Below are positions 12,248 to 23,852 of a DNA stretch of 64,000 nucleotides, piece after piece (the first letter of the stretch is position 1; the number at the start of each line of letters is the position of its first letter). Source of the stretch: Malus domestica (taxonomy: Eukaryota > Streptophyta > Magnoliopsida > Rosales > Rosaceae); the NCBI RefSeq assembly GCF_042453785.1, contig NC_091674.1:7184001-7248000 (forward strand), read 5' to 3'. The translations under genes were made by a program, and so were the position numbers. The notes beneath the pieces were generated by a model. The model had not been told where the DNA came from and ran no database searches. It saw nothing but the letters and a program-made list of their open reading frames with translations.

Positions 12248-12492
12248 AAAGTTCTAAAATAATAAAACTACGAAATAAGTTCAAAATTGTAATATAAATA
12301 TATATAAAAGTGAGAAAATGAACATGAGGGGAGAAGAAAGAGAAAGGGGGTGGGGCTAAGTCGAAGATCAAAAATGAGAGATGAGAGATGAAAGAGAGAA
12401 GATAAGTTGACGTATGGAAGAGGGAGGGGCGAAAGGAGACAAGAAAGAGAAAGAAAGAGGGAGGGTGGGGAAATGAGTGGAAAAAAATGGTA
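12248..12492. other. short unassigned spacer between two retrotransposons
   Basis: AT-rich, then strongly purine-rich on the plus strand (GAGA/GGGA runs). It ends in GTTGG, one copy of the target duplication of the next element. The open frame on the minus strand is low-complexity Phe/Ser/Pro and is not supported as a gene. Confidence 0.6.
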
Positions 12493-12497
12493 GTTGG

Positions 12498-12918
12498 TGA
12501 CACGCCCCGATCCCGATGTCCTTGGGACATCGGGATAATCACGTGCTGGCCGACACCCGAAGGGTGACGAAAGCCATTTAATTTAAGCAAAAGCTGGAAA
12601 ATATGCTAAAACATTCAATAGGAACTAATAACACAATATTAAAGTTCAACTGCTAACTATTAAAATTAGGATAACGCATAACATGTTCAGAGCATACGTC
12701 TAATACTGAATACAAGCGAAATTCAAGATAGAGAAGTGCTATTACAATAGGTGCCGAAGCAGAGAAGATATATCACTGAATCACTGGTAGGGAAATTCCT
12801 CGTAGCTCAGATCGTATTCCTCGTTATAAGGTCCTAAAGGGGGCGTAAAACAAACATGAGTGGACCAAGTTGATATATATAATAAAACAGTTATCAACAT
12901 ACTAACCCCCAGGTTTTA

Positions 12919-12988
<70 letters not shown>

Positions 12989-14920
12989 GATAAACATAGG
13001 TTTTCCGAAACCTAGCATGTCATGCAATGTCTTAAATCATAACCTGTATATATAATAATCACTAGTAAATGTCCAATAACCCCCAGTCCCGATGCCAGCT
13101 CCCTGTCTTTGAGCAGACAGTCAGAGGAAAATACATTTTACGCCCCATGCCAGCTCTCCGTCCCTGTGCTTAATAGCCAGAGGAAACACACTTCAGGCCT
13201 TATCCCAACACCAAACTGTCGCCCAGGATGGACCAGACACTATCCTTACGTCCCGTAGCTGAAAGGACCACTAGGTAAGTACGAAACCATTGAACATGTA
13301 TATATTGAAAAGCAACTTCATAGTATAAAGTCATCCATCATCTATACTATAAAGAGGTGTTCTAAACATGTTCTAAATATCATATCGTCATCCATCATAT
13401 TATTCTATTAGAACATGGGTTATAGGAAAAATAGTAATTATTCAATCTAGCCTCAGTAAGCATGTTATCTCACAAAACATTTCATAAAACATAATCATTA
13501 AATCATGCTTTTCATGTATGCATTTCTACTATTAAAACATGCATTTTTGAAGGGGTCCACTCACCGTACACCGATAGTGCAAAGCTGTACCAAAAATGAA
13601 TAATGAAATCACCGCTAATAATCGCACCTATTCACATAAAGGGTACATGTAGTCAAACTCTACTCAATCGATTGAATTTGGGAAAACGAACTTCAGAAAC
13701 GGGTCCAGAACATCGAAATTAGCCTAGGAGAGGTCCTGAACGAAAACCCAAAAAGTCAACCCGAAAGTCAAAGTCAATGGTCAACGGTCAGACGTTGGAC
13801 CAAGTTTAGGGCTTTAGGGTTAGGCCGATTAGGCCCTAAGGGTTTAGGGTTTTAGGTTAGGGAAATGGGTTTAAGGAAATTGGGTTTAGGGTTTGGGCAT
13901 CAAGCCCTTAACAAAAACCCAAAGGCTTTTTTGAAACTAAAAGGAATAAAAAAAAAAAAAAAAAGGAATAGGGCTTGGGCTTAACGGGCTTGAGGCCCAA
14001 GTTCCTTCTGGCCCTGAGGCTTGAAAGCCAAATGTTTGGGCGAACGGGCCAAAGGCCCTAAAGGAAACGGCCCGAAGGCCTTTAGGTCTTAAGGAATTTT
14101 AAATAAAAATAAAAACTGAAAGGGAAAGGGTTTTGGGCTGAAACAAAACGGGCTTAAGGCCCGTAGGTTTGAGAAACGGCCTGAAAGGCTTGGTGCGAAA
14201 CGAAGAAGAATGCCGGAGCTTTCCCAGCTCCGGCCGACTACAAAATGGGTCATTAGGGTCCGATCTAGTTACCAACATGAAGAGGAAAGAGAGAGGAGTA
14301 AGTCTATACCCTTGGTTTGCCGTAGAACAGCCTGAGGTGATCGGAAATCTCCTCAACAACCACGGGCTCACCGGAGATGGGTAGGCTTTCCCTTGAGCCA
14401 ATCTCATTTTAAAACCTTGGAAATAACAAGGAAATACTCAATAAAACACATCCACGCATCAATCTAGAACGAATAAAGGGAAAACCCGAAGCTTACCTAA
14501 CCGAAAAAATGAAGAAACTCACCGGAGGTGTTCCGGGGTTTCGCTGTCCTTGTTGCGACAGGAGAGAGAGAGAGAAAAAGATGAGGTTTTGATGGCGATG
14601 ATGGTGTCTTCTGTCGAGCAGGTGGTGCAGCTATGTGTGTGCATGTTCACGGTGAAAGAAGAAGAGATATGAGAGGATTTTGAAAGAGAGAGAGATAGAA
14701 GAGAGCGTGCAGAGAAAGAAATAAGAAGAAAGGGGTCACGGGCTAGGGGAGGGAAAGAGAAACGTGATGGGTGTTGGGGAGCTAACACTTGGCAGCTTGA
14801 GGGTGAGAAAATCCCACTTAAGATATGGGTAAAAAAAACATCTAAGGGTTTAAAATAGTTTAAAACCAATAATTTATTGGGGGAATTATAATTATATATA
14901 TATAAGGGAAGGGTGTAACA
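12498..14920 (-). repeat. 3' LTR of the chromovirus
   Basis: 2423 bp, TGACACGCCC...GGTGTAACA on the plus strand. Contains a (CA)n(TA)n microsatellite (about 12923-12987) that is much shorter in the partner LTR, and a cluster of TTTAGGG-like words near 13805-13905. The minus-strand ORF at 14099-14407 is also present, altered, in the other LTR (21163-21480); it carries no known domain and is probably fortuitous. Confidence 0.95.
12923..12987. repeat. (CA)n(TA)n microsatellite in LTR
   Basis: About 15 CA units followed by about 17 TA units. The partner LTR at about 20036-20058 has only a short CA run and an interrupted TA run, so the repeat expanded in this copy or contracted in the other. Confidence 0.95.
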
Positions 14921-14940
14921 ATCTACCCCCTTATAAAAAC
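14921..14940 (-). promoter_or_regulatory. polypurine tract of the chromovirus
   Basis: Read on the minus strand the bases next to the 3' LTR are TTTTTATAAGGGGGTAGAT, directly followed by TGTTACACC. A G-run at this spot is the normal plus-strand DNA priming site of LTR retrotransposons. Confidence 0.7.
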
Positions 14941-14961
14941 TCGTCCCCGAAATTTACAACC

Positions 14962-15070
14962 TTAAGCAAATAAAAACGGATACTGACTCCTCATCACATC
15001 CTCAGTTTCCCAAGTCGCTTCCTTAACAACGTGGTTCCTCCAGAGCACTTTCACCAACGGAATAACTGAA
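14962..15070 (-). pseudogene. C-terminal remnant of the integrase chromodomain
   Basis: In a frame shifted from the integrase ORF, the minus strand reads VIPLVKVLWRNHVVKEATWE and continues to ...SQYPFLFA stop at 14962-14964. This is the second half of the chromodomain of Tekay/Del elements. The first half, normally right after the DPSH motif that ends the integrase ORF, is missing. A deletion with frameshift at about 15062-15075 explains both facts. Confidence 0.7.
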
Positions 15071-18000
15071 TGATATGAGAGGGATCTGGTACATATTTTC
15101 GAAGCATAGAAACGTGGAAAACGTTATGAATTAGTGACAACTCTGGTGGTAGCTCCAGCCTATAAGTAACCGCACCAATTCTTTCAGTAATCTGATAAGG
15201 ACCAACGTATCGACAACTCAGCTTTCCTCGCTTACCAAAACGAACAACACCCTTCCAGGGAGATAACTTCAAGAACATAAAGTCACCAACCTTATACTCA
15301 CGATCCCTGGAATGTTTGTTCGCAATGCTTTTCTGTCGGTTTTGCGTTGCCTTTAGGTTTCTCTTAATCAGTTGGATGTTAGCATTGGTAGTGTCCACAA
15401 TCTCTGGTCCCAACAACACTCGTTCGTCGACCTCTAACCAACACAACGGCGTCCGACACACTTTCCCATACAGAGCCTCATAAGGTGCCATGTCGATACT
15501 CAAATGATAGCTGTTATTGTATGCAAACTCAACCAACGACATATAGCTATCCCAATTACCTTTCCACTTGTGAACATACACTCTCAACATGTCTTCCAAT
15601 GTCTGAATTGTCGACTCAGACTGACTATCGGTATGTGGATGATAGGCAATTCTGAATAGCAACTGAGTACCCATGGCCGTATTAAAAGCTTTCCAAAACC
15701 TGGAAGTGAACCTAGGATCTCTGTTTGAAACGATGGAAACGAGTACCCCACGAAGTCTGATAATATTATCGATGAACAACTTCGACGACTTTTCCAGTGA
15801 ATAAGTCTGTTGAACAGGCAAGAAATGAGCAGTCTTAGTGAGTCGATCCACAATTACCCAAATGCCGTCCAATCTCGACTGTGTCCTCGGCAAACCATAC
15901 ACAAAATCCATGGTGATGTCTTCCCATTTCCATGCTGGTATAGGCAGATTTTGCATTAGTCACTTAGGTCTTTGTCTCTCGACCTTCACCTGTTGACAAA
16001 TAATGCATCTACTCACATAATCCACCATATCTCGCTTCATTCCAACCCAGTAATAGAACGGACGGATAATGCGATATAATTTGGTGCTTCCTGGATGCAT
16101 GGCATATGCTGAAATGTGTGTTTCATCCAGGATTTCCTTTTTCACTGCTTCGTTATCCTGTGGCACGTACAACCTGTTTTCTAACATCAAGGCTCCATCC
16201 TTTCGAATATTAAAATCTTTCCTTTTTCCCCTGGAAACCAAACTCTTTAGGACAACACACTCCGGGTCGAGTTCCTGAGCTTCTATGACCATATCCACTA
16301 AAACAAATCTAACCTGGAAATGTGCCAACCAAGCTCCCTGATCACCCGTGTTCACCGTAACGCCCATTTCTCGACGAGAAAATAGTAGCGGAACATGGAT
16401 AGCTCTAAGGGATGCAAGTTTTCCGTGATATTTCTGACAAAGTGCATCCGCCACTACATTGGCCTGTCCAAGATGATATTCGATCATGCAGTTATAGTCA
16501 CTGATAAGTTCCATCCATCTTCTTTGCCTCAAGTTCAAGTCTCTCTGTGTAAAGATATATTTGAGACATTTATGATCAGTGAAGATGTGACACTTCTCGC
16601 CGTACAAGTAATGTCTCCAAATCTTCAAAGTGAACACTACTGCACCGAGTTCTAAATCATGAGTGGGATAGTTTCTCTCATGCATCTTCAGCTGTTTGGA
16701 AGCATAAGTAATGACTTTCTCATGCTGCATCAATACACAACCCAGACCTGACAGGGATGCATCCGTGTAGATCTCAAACTCACCACTATCGTCTGGAAGA
16801 GCAAGAACGGGAGCTTGAGTGAGACGCTGCTTCAGCTCCTGAAAACTCCACTCACAATCTTCTTCCCACTTAAACTCAACCTCTTTCCGAGTCAACTTAT
16901 TCCGAGGCAGGGCAGTTGCTGAGAAACCCTTAACAAATCTTCGGTAATATCCAGCCAGACCTAGAAAACTCCTCACCTCTGTAACATTCCTCGGTTGCTT
17001 CCATGTAGTTATCGCCGACACCTTCTGAGGATCCACACTAATTCCCTCAGTAGATACTACATGTCCGAGAAAGCTGATCTGGTTTAGCAAGAATTAACAT
17101 TTGCTGAACTTAGCATACAACTGCTGACTTCTCAACCTTTCCAACACCAACCTTAAATGTTTCATGTGTTTGTCAACACTCTTAGAATAGATCAGAATAT
17201 CATCGATGAACACAATCACAAACCGATCCAGATACAGTCTAAAGATTTTGTTCATCAAAACCATGAACATTGCAGGTGCATTTGTCAATCCAAAAGGCAT
17301 GACACGGAATTCAAAGTGTCCATACCTAGTGCGGAAGGTAGTATTCGGTACATCTTCATCCTGAATTAGCAGCTGATGATAACCTGAGCGAAGATCGATC
17401 TTAGAGAACACCTAAGCACCATTCAACTGGTCAAACAGGTCATCGATTCGAGTCAGAGGATAACGATTCTTCATCGTCACCCGGTTCATCTGCTGGTAGT
17501 CGATGCAAAGTCTCATCGATCCATCATTCTTTTTAACAAATAAAACAGGAGCGTCCCAGGGAGACATGTTGGGCTAGATATAACCTTTATCCACTAGCTC
17601 CTGTAGTTGAATCTTTAATTCTCTCAATTCCGCTGGTGCCATTCTATAAGGTGGTAAAGAGATAGGGTCTGTACCTGGAAGTAAATCGGTGGTAAATTCA
17701 ATTTCCTTCACAGGCGGTAACCCTGGTAAATCCTCCGAAAAGACATCAGTGAATTTCTTCACCACCTGCACGTTTTTAGGACTTAACGAATATTTACCCT
17801 TCATCACTACGTGGGCTAGGAATCTCACACATCCTTTATACAACAACTTAGATGCCTGGATAACAGAAATAATACTATTAGGAATGATTCGTCGCTCATC
17901 CTGAAATGTGATTGACGGTCGTCCAGGTAGATTGAACATCACAGATATCTCCCAACATGCGACATATGTACGATGCCTGGATAGCCAAACCATCCCCAAT

Positions 18001-18280
18001 ATAACATCGAACTCCGCCAAATTGAAAGGAACTAAATTAGCCTCCATCATTTCCCCTTCCACTATTACCGGGCAACCTTTATTCTCCCACTGTGCACAGA
18101 ACAGATCTCCATGCGGCATTTGTACAAGCATATCATAGCCAAGCGATGTAGGATGCGAATGATGAAGACACAAATGAAAAAGTAACACCAAGATCAATTA
18201 GAACTCTCGCCCAATTACCATAGATAAGTAACATACCAGTAATAACTTGGGGATCCTGATCAGCCTCATGTTGAGTCATG
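15051..18280 (-). pseudogene. decayed chromovirus pol (protease, RT, RNase H, integrase)
   Basis: Domains lie in normal order on the minus strand but in six or more pieces. Protease: near 18200 the active site reads DLG rather than DTG, and a frameshift follows at about 18150. RT: the piece 17411-17094 carries [12 protein letters not shown] end, RNase H (TDAS...) and the integrase zinc finger: 17090-15960. Integrase core and C-terminus: 15956-15051, with MDF, NRDPRF and SQSEST around the D-D-E residues. Stops break the frame at about 17574-17576, 17412-17414, 17091-17093 and 15957-15959, most where the family has Arg, Gln, Trp or Gly codons. The element cannot encode its own proteins and would depend on helpers. 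Confidence 0.9.
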
Positions 18281-18417
18281 GCATTGATACGTCCATGGAA
18301 TTGACGTCCTGCACCACCGTTATGACCACCTCAAGCCCTAAAACCCTGGTTGTTACAGCCTGCTCGATTCCCTTGAGTGCGACTACCTGAAGCCACACTA
18401 GACTGTTGCAGCTGTCT

Positions 18418-19482
18418 CTAAGTGGAAAATTGAGTATGTTGGCTCCCACTCCCGCCATAGTTCTGAGTATAATTGCTGCCATAACTAGAACTCAGGTTAC
18501 CCCGTCCATTATAACTCAGAACAAATGCATAACTTTTGGCAGGTTGCCCTGAAAGGCAAAATCTAGCAATATGCCCCGTGCCTCCACACTTGTGACACGT
18601 GATTGGTGATCTGAAGTGATTGAATGATCGCCTCCCAGTTTCATTGCATGAGCCCTCGTTAGAAGAACCTGAACCTTGGCCCTGGCGTTTGAAGGAATGA
18701 GAGCGTCTAGGGCCAACAAAGTTAGAGGAGCTACCAGGTTCCCTCATACTCCGGGATCGAAAACCACGACCCCTCTGGTTCTGGTACAGAGGTTGGTTTC
18801 AATTTCTGGGTGGTTTCTGAAACTATGACTGCTCCTGATTATGAGTCTCCCATCTAGACTGCTCGATTATCAAACAAGTCTCGATCATCTCCTCATAACT
18901 TTTGTGCCTTATGGCTGCCACTGGTTCATGATAGTCTGGATTCAAGCAAAGCAGTAACTGAACCATCATTTCACTCGGGTTCTCATAAGTGCCTGAATGA
19001 TGTCTTGACAAACGCCAAAAAGTATTATCAACCTCCGTGATACTCAGATCACCCTAGCGAAACTCCAGGAATTGTTGTCTCATCCTTAACTGATAATTGG
19101 GGCTAAGAAAATGTGCGCTGAACAGTCTCCGAAATGTAGCCCAAGTCATCGAAGTACCAGGTAGACGAGAATGCTTCACTGACTTCCACCAAATCTTAGC
19201 ATTCCCCTTAAGAAAATAAGCTGCAGTCTCTGCCCATTCACCTGGTGGGCATCTCATACTCTCAAGAGTGTCATCCACCTGCTCCAACCATTCTTCAGCC
19301 TTCGGACAGTCTCCAACTACTCGAAGATCCGGAATACCATGACTACGAGCAATCTCAATGTATGTGCGATTCGATCTATTACCACTATTAAGGACATTCC
19401 GTAAAACATTGGTCAATTGTTGGATTCCTTCCCCTATACCAGAACGAGCTCGTCGAGGTACATTCCCACCAGCTGGGTCCAT
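18418..19482 (-). pseudogene. decayed chromovirus gag with CCHC zinc knuckle
   Basis: The start is ATG at 19482 (MDPAGGNVPRR), about 110 bp after the primer-binding site. The capsid region has the family pattern (AEEWLEQVD, WWKSVK, FLEFR). Stops occur at 19054, about 18825 and about 18795. The zinc knuckle CHKCGGTGHIARFC (C-X2-C-X4-H-X4-C), which binds the packaged RNA, is intact at about 18555-18600. Further stops near 18418 and 18333 separate it from protease. Confidence 0.88.
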
Positions 19483-19594
19483 AATTCTGATAAAAGACAA
19501 ACAAGATTTAGAACAACTGGACATTAAGGATATTATAAAAATAATGATTACCAAATGGTGGAATGAAATCCTAAGTATGCTCTGAATGAACTAA

Positions 19595-19606
19595 GCTCTG
19601 ATACTA
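19595..19606 (-). promoter_or_regulatory. primer-binding site, initiator tRNA-Met type
   Basis: The minus strand reads TAGTATCAGAGC three bases after the 5' LTR end. It matches the complement of the 3' end of initiator tRNA-Met (TGGTATCAGAGC) at 11 of 12 positions; the second base is A instead of G. Confidence 0.85.
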
Positions 19607-19609
19607 ATC

Positions 19610-21989
19610 TGACACGCCCTGATCTCGATGTCCTTAGGACATCGGGATGATCACGTGCTGGCCGACACTCGAAGGGTGACGAAAGCCATTTAATTTAAGC
19701 AAAAGCTGAAAATATGCTAAAACATGCAATAAGAACTAATAACACATTATTAAAGTTCAACTGCTAACTATTAAAATTAGAATAATGCATAACATGTTTA
19801 GAGCATAAGTCAAATACTGAATACAAGCGGAAATTCAAGATAGAGAAATGCTATTACAATAGGTGCCGAAGCAGAGAAGATATATCGCTGAATCACCAAT
19901 AGGGAAATTTCTCGTAGTTCAGATCGTATTCCTCGTTATAAAGTCCTGAAGGGGGCGCAAAAACAAACATGAGTGGACCAAGTTGATATATATAATAAAA
20001 CAATTATCAACATACTAACCCCTAGGTTTTATGAAAACACACACACACACATATACATATAATGATAAACATAGGTTTTCTGAAACCTAGCATGCCGTGC
20101 AATGTCTTAAATCATAACCTGTATATATAATAATCACTAGTGAATGTCCAATAACCCCCAGGCCTTATGCCGACTCCCTGTCTCTGAGCAGGCAGTCAGA
20201 GGAAAATACACTCCAGGCTCCATGTCGGCTCCCCATCCCTGTGCTAAATAGCCAGAGGAAATACACTCCAGGCCCTATGCCAACACCAAACCATCACCCG
20301 GGACAGACCAGAAACTATCCCTACGTCCCGTAGCGGAAATGACCACTAGGTAAGTACGAAACCATTGAACATGTATATATTGAAAAGCAACTTCATAGTA
20401 TAAAGTCATCCATCATCTATACTATAAAGAGGTGTTTTAAACATGTCTAAATATCATATCGTCATTCATCAGAAATTCTATAAGAACATGAGTTATAGGA
20501 AAAATAGTAATAATTCAATATAGCCTCAGTAAGCATGTTATCTCACAAAACATTTCATAAAACATAATCATTAAATCATGCTTTTCATGTATGCATTTCT
20601 ACTATTAAAACATGCATTTTTTAAGAGGTCCACTCATCGTACACCGATGGTGCAAAGCTGTACCAAAAAGGAATAATGGAATCACCGCTAATAATCGCAC
20701 CTATTCACATAAAGGGTACATTTAGTCAAACTCTATTGAATCAATTGAATTTGGGAAAACGGACTTCAGAAACGGGTCCAGAATGTCGAAATTAGCCTAG
20801 GAGAGGTCTTGAACGAAAACACGAAAAGTCAACCCGAAAGTCAAAGTCAACGGTCAACGTTGACCAAGTCAAAGGTCAAAGTTGACCGGGTCAAACGGAT
20901 CTGGGCTTAGGGTTGGACCGGGTTTAGGGCTTTAGGGTTGGGCCGATTAGGTTAGGGAAATGGGTTTAAGGAAATTGGGTTTAGGGTTTGGGCATTAAAC
21001 CGTCAACAAAAACAACCCAAAGGCCTTTTTAAAACTATAAGGAATAAAAATAAAACAACATAAAAAGGAATGGGGCTTGGGTTTGGGCTTGAAAGCCAAA
21101 GGTTTGGGCTTGGGTGAACGGGCCAAAGGCCCTAAAGGAAATGGCTCGAAGGCCTTTGGGTCTTAAGGAATTTTAAATAAAAATAAAAAATGAAAAGGAA
21201 AGGTTTTAGGCTGAAACAAAATGGGCTTAAGGCCCGTGGGTTTGAGAAACAGCCTGAAAGGCTTGGTGCGAAATGGAGAAGAACGCTGGAGCTTTCCTAG
21301 CTCTAGTCGATTGCAAAAGGGGTCTGTAGGGTCTGATCTAGTTACCAACATGAAGAGGAAAGAGAAAGGAGTAAGTCTATACCTTTGGTTTGCCGTAGAA
21401 CGGCCGGAGGTGATCGGAAATCTCCTCAACAACCACGGGCTCGCCGGAGATGGGTGAGCTTTCCCCTGAGCTAATCTCATTCTAAAACCTTGGAAATAAT
21501 GAGGAAATACTCAATAAAACACATCCACGCATCAATCTAGAACGAATAGAGGGAAAACCCGAAGCTTACCTAATTGGAAAAACGAAGAAACTCGTCGGAG
21601 GTGTTCCGGGGTTTTGCCGTCCTCACTGCGATGGGAGAGAGAGAAAAAGACGAGGTTTTGATGGCGATGATGGTGTCTTCCTTCGAGCAGATGGTGCAGC
21701 TATGTGTGTGGGTGTTCACGGTGAAAGAAGAAGAGATATGAGAGGATTTCAAAAGAGAGAGAGAAGGGAGTGTGCAGAGAAATAAAGAAGAAGAAATGGG
21801 TCACAGGGTAGGGGAGAGAGAGAGAAATGTGAGGGGTGTTGGGGAGCTGGTACTTGGCAGCTTGAGGGTGAGAAAATCCCACTTAAGATCCGGATTGGGT
21901 AAAAAAAAATCTAAGGGTTTAAAATAGTTTAAAACGAATAATTTCTTAGGGGAATCATAATTATATATATATAAGGGTGGGGTGTAACA
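19610..21989 (-). repeat. 5' LTR of the chromovirus
   Basis: 2380 bp. Pairs with 12498-14920; differences are scattered single bases plus small indels, the largest in the microsatellite and in the GGTCAACG-rich part near 20850-20930. Confidence 0.95.
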
Positions 21990-21994
21990 GTTGG

Positions 21995-22404
21995 GCCAAT
22001 TTCTTGGGTTGTTTAATGATAAATATTAAAACTAGCCCATTAAGATCAGTCTGTACAAAGGAACTAGATTGTTCTAGTTTAGACATGCATGAGATTTTTC
22101 TAGAAGATTCTAGCAAGCAATATTGAAGGTTGCCGGTGCATGCTTGAATATGCTAGACAATTCTAGCAAAGTATAGCAACAAGATGGCAAAGCCAAATCC
22201 ACCGACTTAGGCCAGGAAAATCTAGAAAATGTTTTTGTTGTAGAAAAGTCCAGAACAACCAGAAATTATGGCTAGGATGAAAAGAGCTCAATACCACCGA
22301 CATGGTAAGTCGACTATGATTGCCTATAAATAGGTGAGGTGCTAAGCAAATCAATCAACTAAGAACTAATTAAGAAACTAAGAGAGAAAAATTGATATTA
22401 CTTA
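21995..22404. other. unassigned segment with a TATA-like box
   Basis: About 410 bp between the chromovirus and the Helitron candidate. It repeats the words TCTAGAA / TTCTAGCA several times and has CCTATAAATAGG at about 22323. This resembles the U3-R part of a small copia LTR split by the Helitron, but no partner repeat is visible. Confidence 0.3.
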
Positions 22405-22699
22405 TTCTAAAGTAGGGGGGAGGGCAGGCACTGTTCACCTTTGTTTTGATTTTGCTTTATTTACAACAATACCAGCCGAATGGGAGTGGGTTGGGATGGT
22501 AATTCTCAAAATTTCGGAGGGTAATTTTGTCCATATGGCTTATCAGGGAGCCACTCGATTTCACGCTATTTACAACAATGCCGTCAGGTTTGGGCTGATA
22601 TTGGGGCTGGGTTGGAAGGGCAATTTTGTCCTGTTTGTTTGAGACGGATTGGGGTGGGTTTACGTTTGCTGTCATTCAGTGCGGGTTTCGGGGATGGGA

Positions 22700-22825
22700 G
22701 GCCATGCCTCCGATAGAGAGGGAGAGAGAGAGACAGAGCGAGAGAGAGAGGGAGAGGGATCCTGGCATGGATGAGTGGAAGGGAGACAGTGAGAGAAAGA
22801 GAGAAGGAGGGGTTGGATGGTGAAC
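22700..22825. repeat. GA-rich simple repeat
   Basis: Imperfect (GA)n with GGGA interruptions. No coding potential. Confidence 0.85.
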
Positions 22826-23159
22826 AGAGCCGAGTAAGGTCCCCTCAGTTCATGAATCACTCTGGATCGTCCGTTCCCTTTTGCATGTCGGATCAATGGC
22901 TGGATTTCGAAAGCTAAGTTCCATTTTTTATTCCATTCTTTGCTGTTAGCATAGATGTGAACTGTCGGGTTAGGTTTTGGGGGTTCCTTTGTTTCGTTTT
23001 CTCTCATTTTCTCTCATTTTGGGGATGCATCTCTCTGTTCTGTGCATTGTCTTCTGTTTTAAGGTCAGTTTTCTTCTTCTTTTTTGTGGCTTTTTTTTGG
23101 GGGGTTTTCAGTTTGTTGATCTTTCACTCTCTATTTAGATTTTTCGTTTGTGAATGATT

Positions 23160-23403
23160 AAATGGGTATTGGGTTTTGGTGGTTGAAAATATGTTTTTTT
23201 TTTCTGCTTAAGCTTCTTGCTCATTTTCCTGGGATTTTTGGTTTTCGGTTGCAAGGGTAAAGAGAACACTAAAATCTCAGGTTAAATGGGTATTGAGTTT
23301 TGGTGGTTTAAAATATGATTTTTTTCTGCTTAAGCTTCTTGCTCATTTTTCTGGGATTTTTGGTTTTCGGTTGCAAGGGTAAAGAGAATGCTAAAATCTT
23401 AGA
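23160..23403. repeat. 123-bp direct tandem duplication
   Basis: A block starting AATGGGTATTG and containing TTCTGCTTAAGCTTCTTGCTC is present twice in tandem (about 23161 and 23285), differing at a handful of bases and in a T-run. Confidence 0.9.
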
Positions 23404-23852
23404 AATTGGTATTGGCAATTGTATTAATGCATTTGCATTTTCGTTGGTTTGCAGTATAGGTGCATTGAGACCTAAAAATATTTGCTTGAACTTCATAAAT
23501 TTTTCTGAGGCTCCGATCCTTGAAAGGTATGTGTTTTTGAGCTAAGTTCAATTTTTAATTCGCTTCTCTACTGTTAGCATATATTGTTATCATTTCTGCC
23601 CTTTTGTTATGAATTATTTCTGGATATTATATAAACTGCATAAAATTTGGATATGATGAGAAAACTAATTAAACTGAATCTTGGTAATGATTTCGTTTTT
23701 GAGAAGCTGTCGAAAAACAAAGTTTGGATAGGAAAAACATCATCCTTACCAGTTAAGTCATTGATAGCATTTTGAGCATCCTGAAAAAGTAAATGAGAGT
23801 ATGATGAGATTCAATTTAGTTACAAATTGACAAACTGTTAAAGGCAGAGGTT

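Larger units (their letters stand above)
12498..21989 (-). mobile_element. complete Ty3/gypsy chromovirus (Tekay/Del-like), minus strand
   Basis: Two long terminal repeats, 12498-14920 and 19610-21989, bracket a decayed gag-pol read on the minus strand. The element is 9492 bp, begins TGTTAC and ends GTGTCA in its own direction, and is flanked by 5-bp duplications GTTGG at 12493-12497 and 21990-21994. The primer-binding site follows the 5' LTR and a purine-rich tract precedes the 3' LTR. Integrase plus the end of a chromodomain, with LTRs above 2 kb, point to the Tekay/Del chromovirus lineage. The LTRs differ by about eight substitutions in their first 150 aligned bases by eye, so the insertion is not recent. 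Confidence 0.95.

Noticed and set aside
12174..12590. 138-aa minus ORF
   Set aside because: Translation of a purine-rich stretch (Phe/Ser/Pro low complexity) that runs across the boundary of two transposons.
13800..13910. Possible interstitial telomere
   Set aside because: TTTAGGG words are irregular, not tandem, and occur at the same place in both LTRs, so they are LTR sequence rather than telomeric DNA.
14099..14407. Minus ORF present in both chromovirus LTRs (also 21163-21480)
   Set aside because: Its sharing only reflects LTR duplication; no domain, and the copies differ at the ends.
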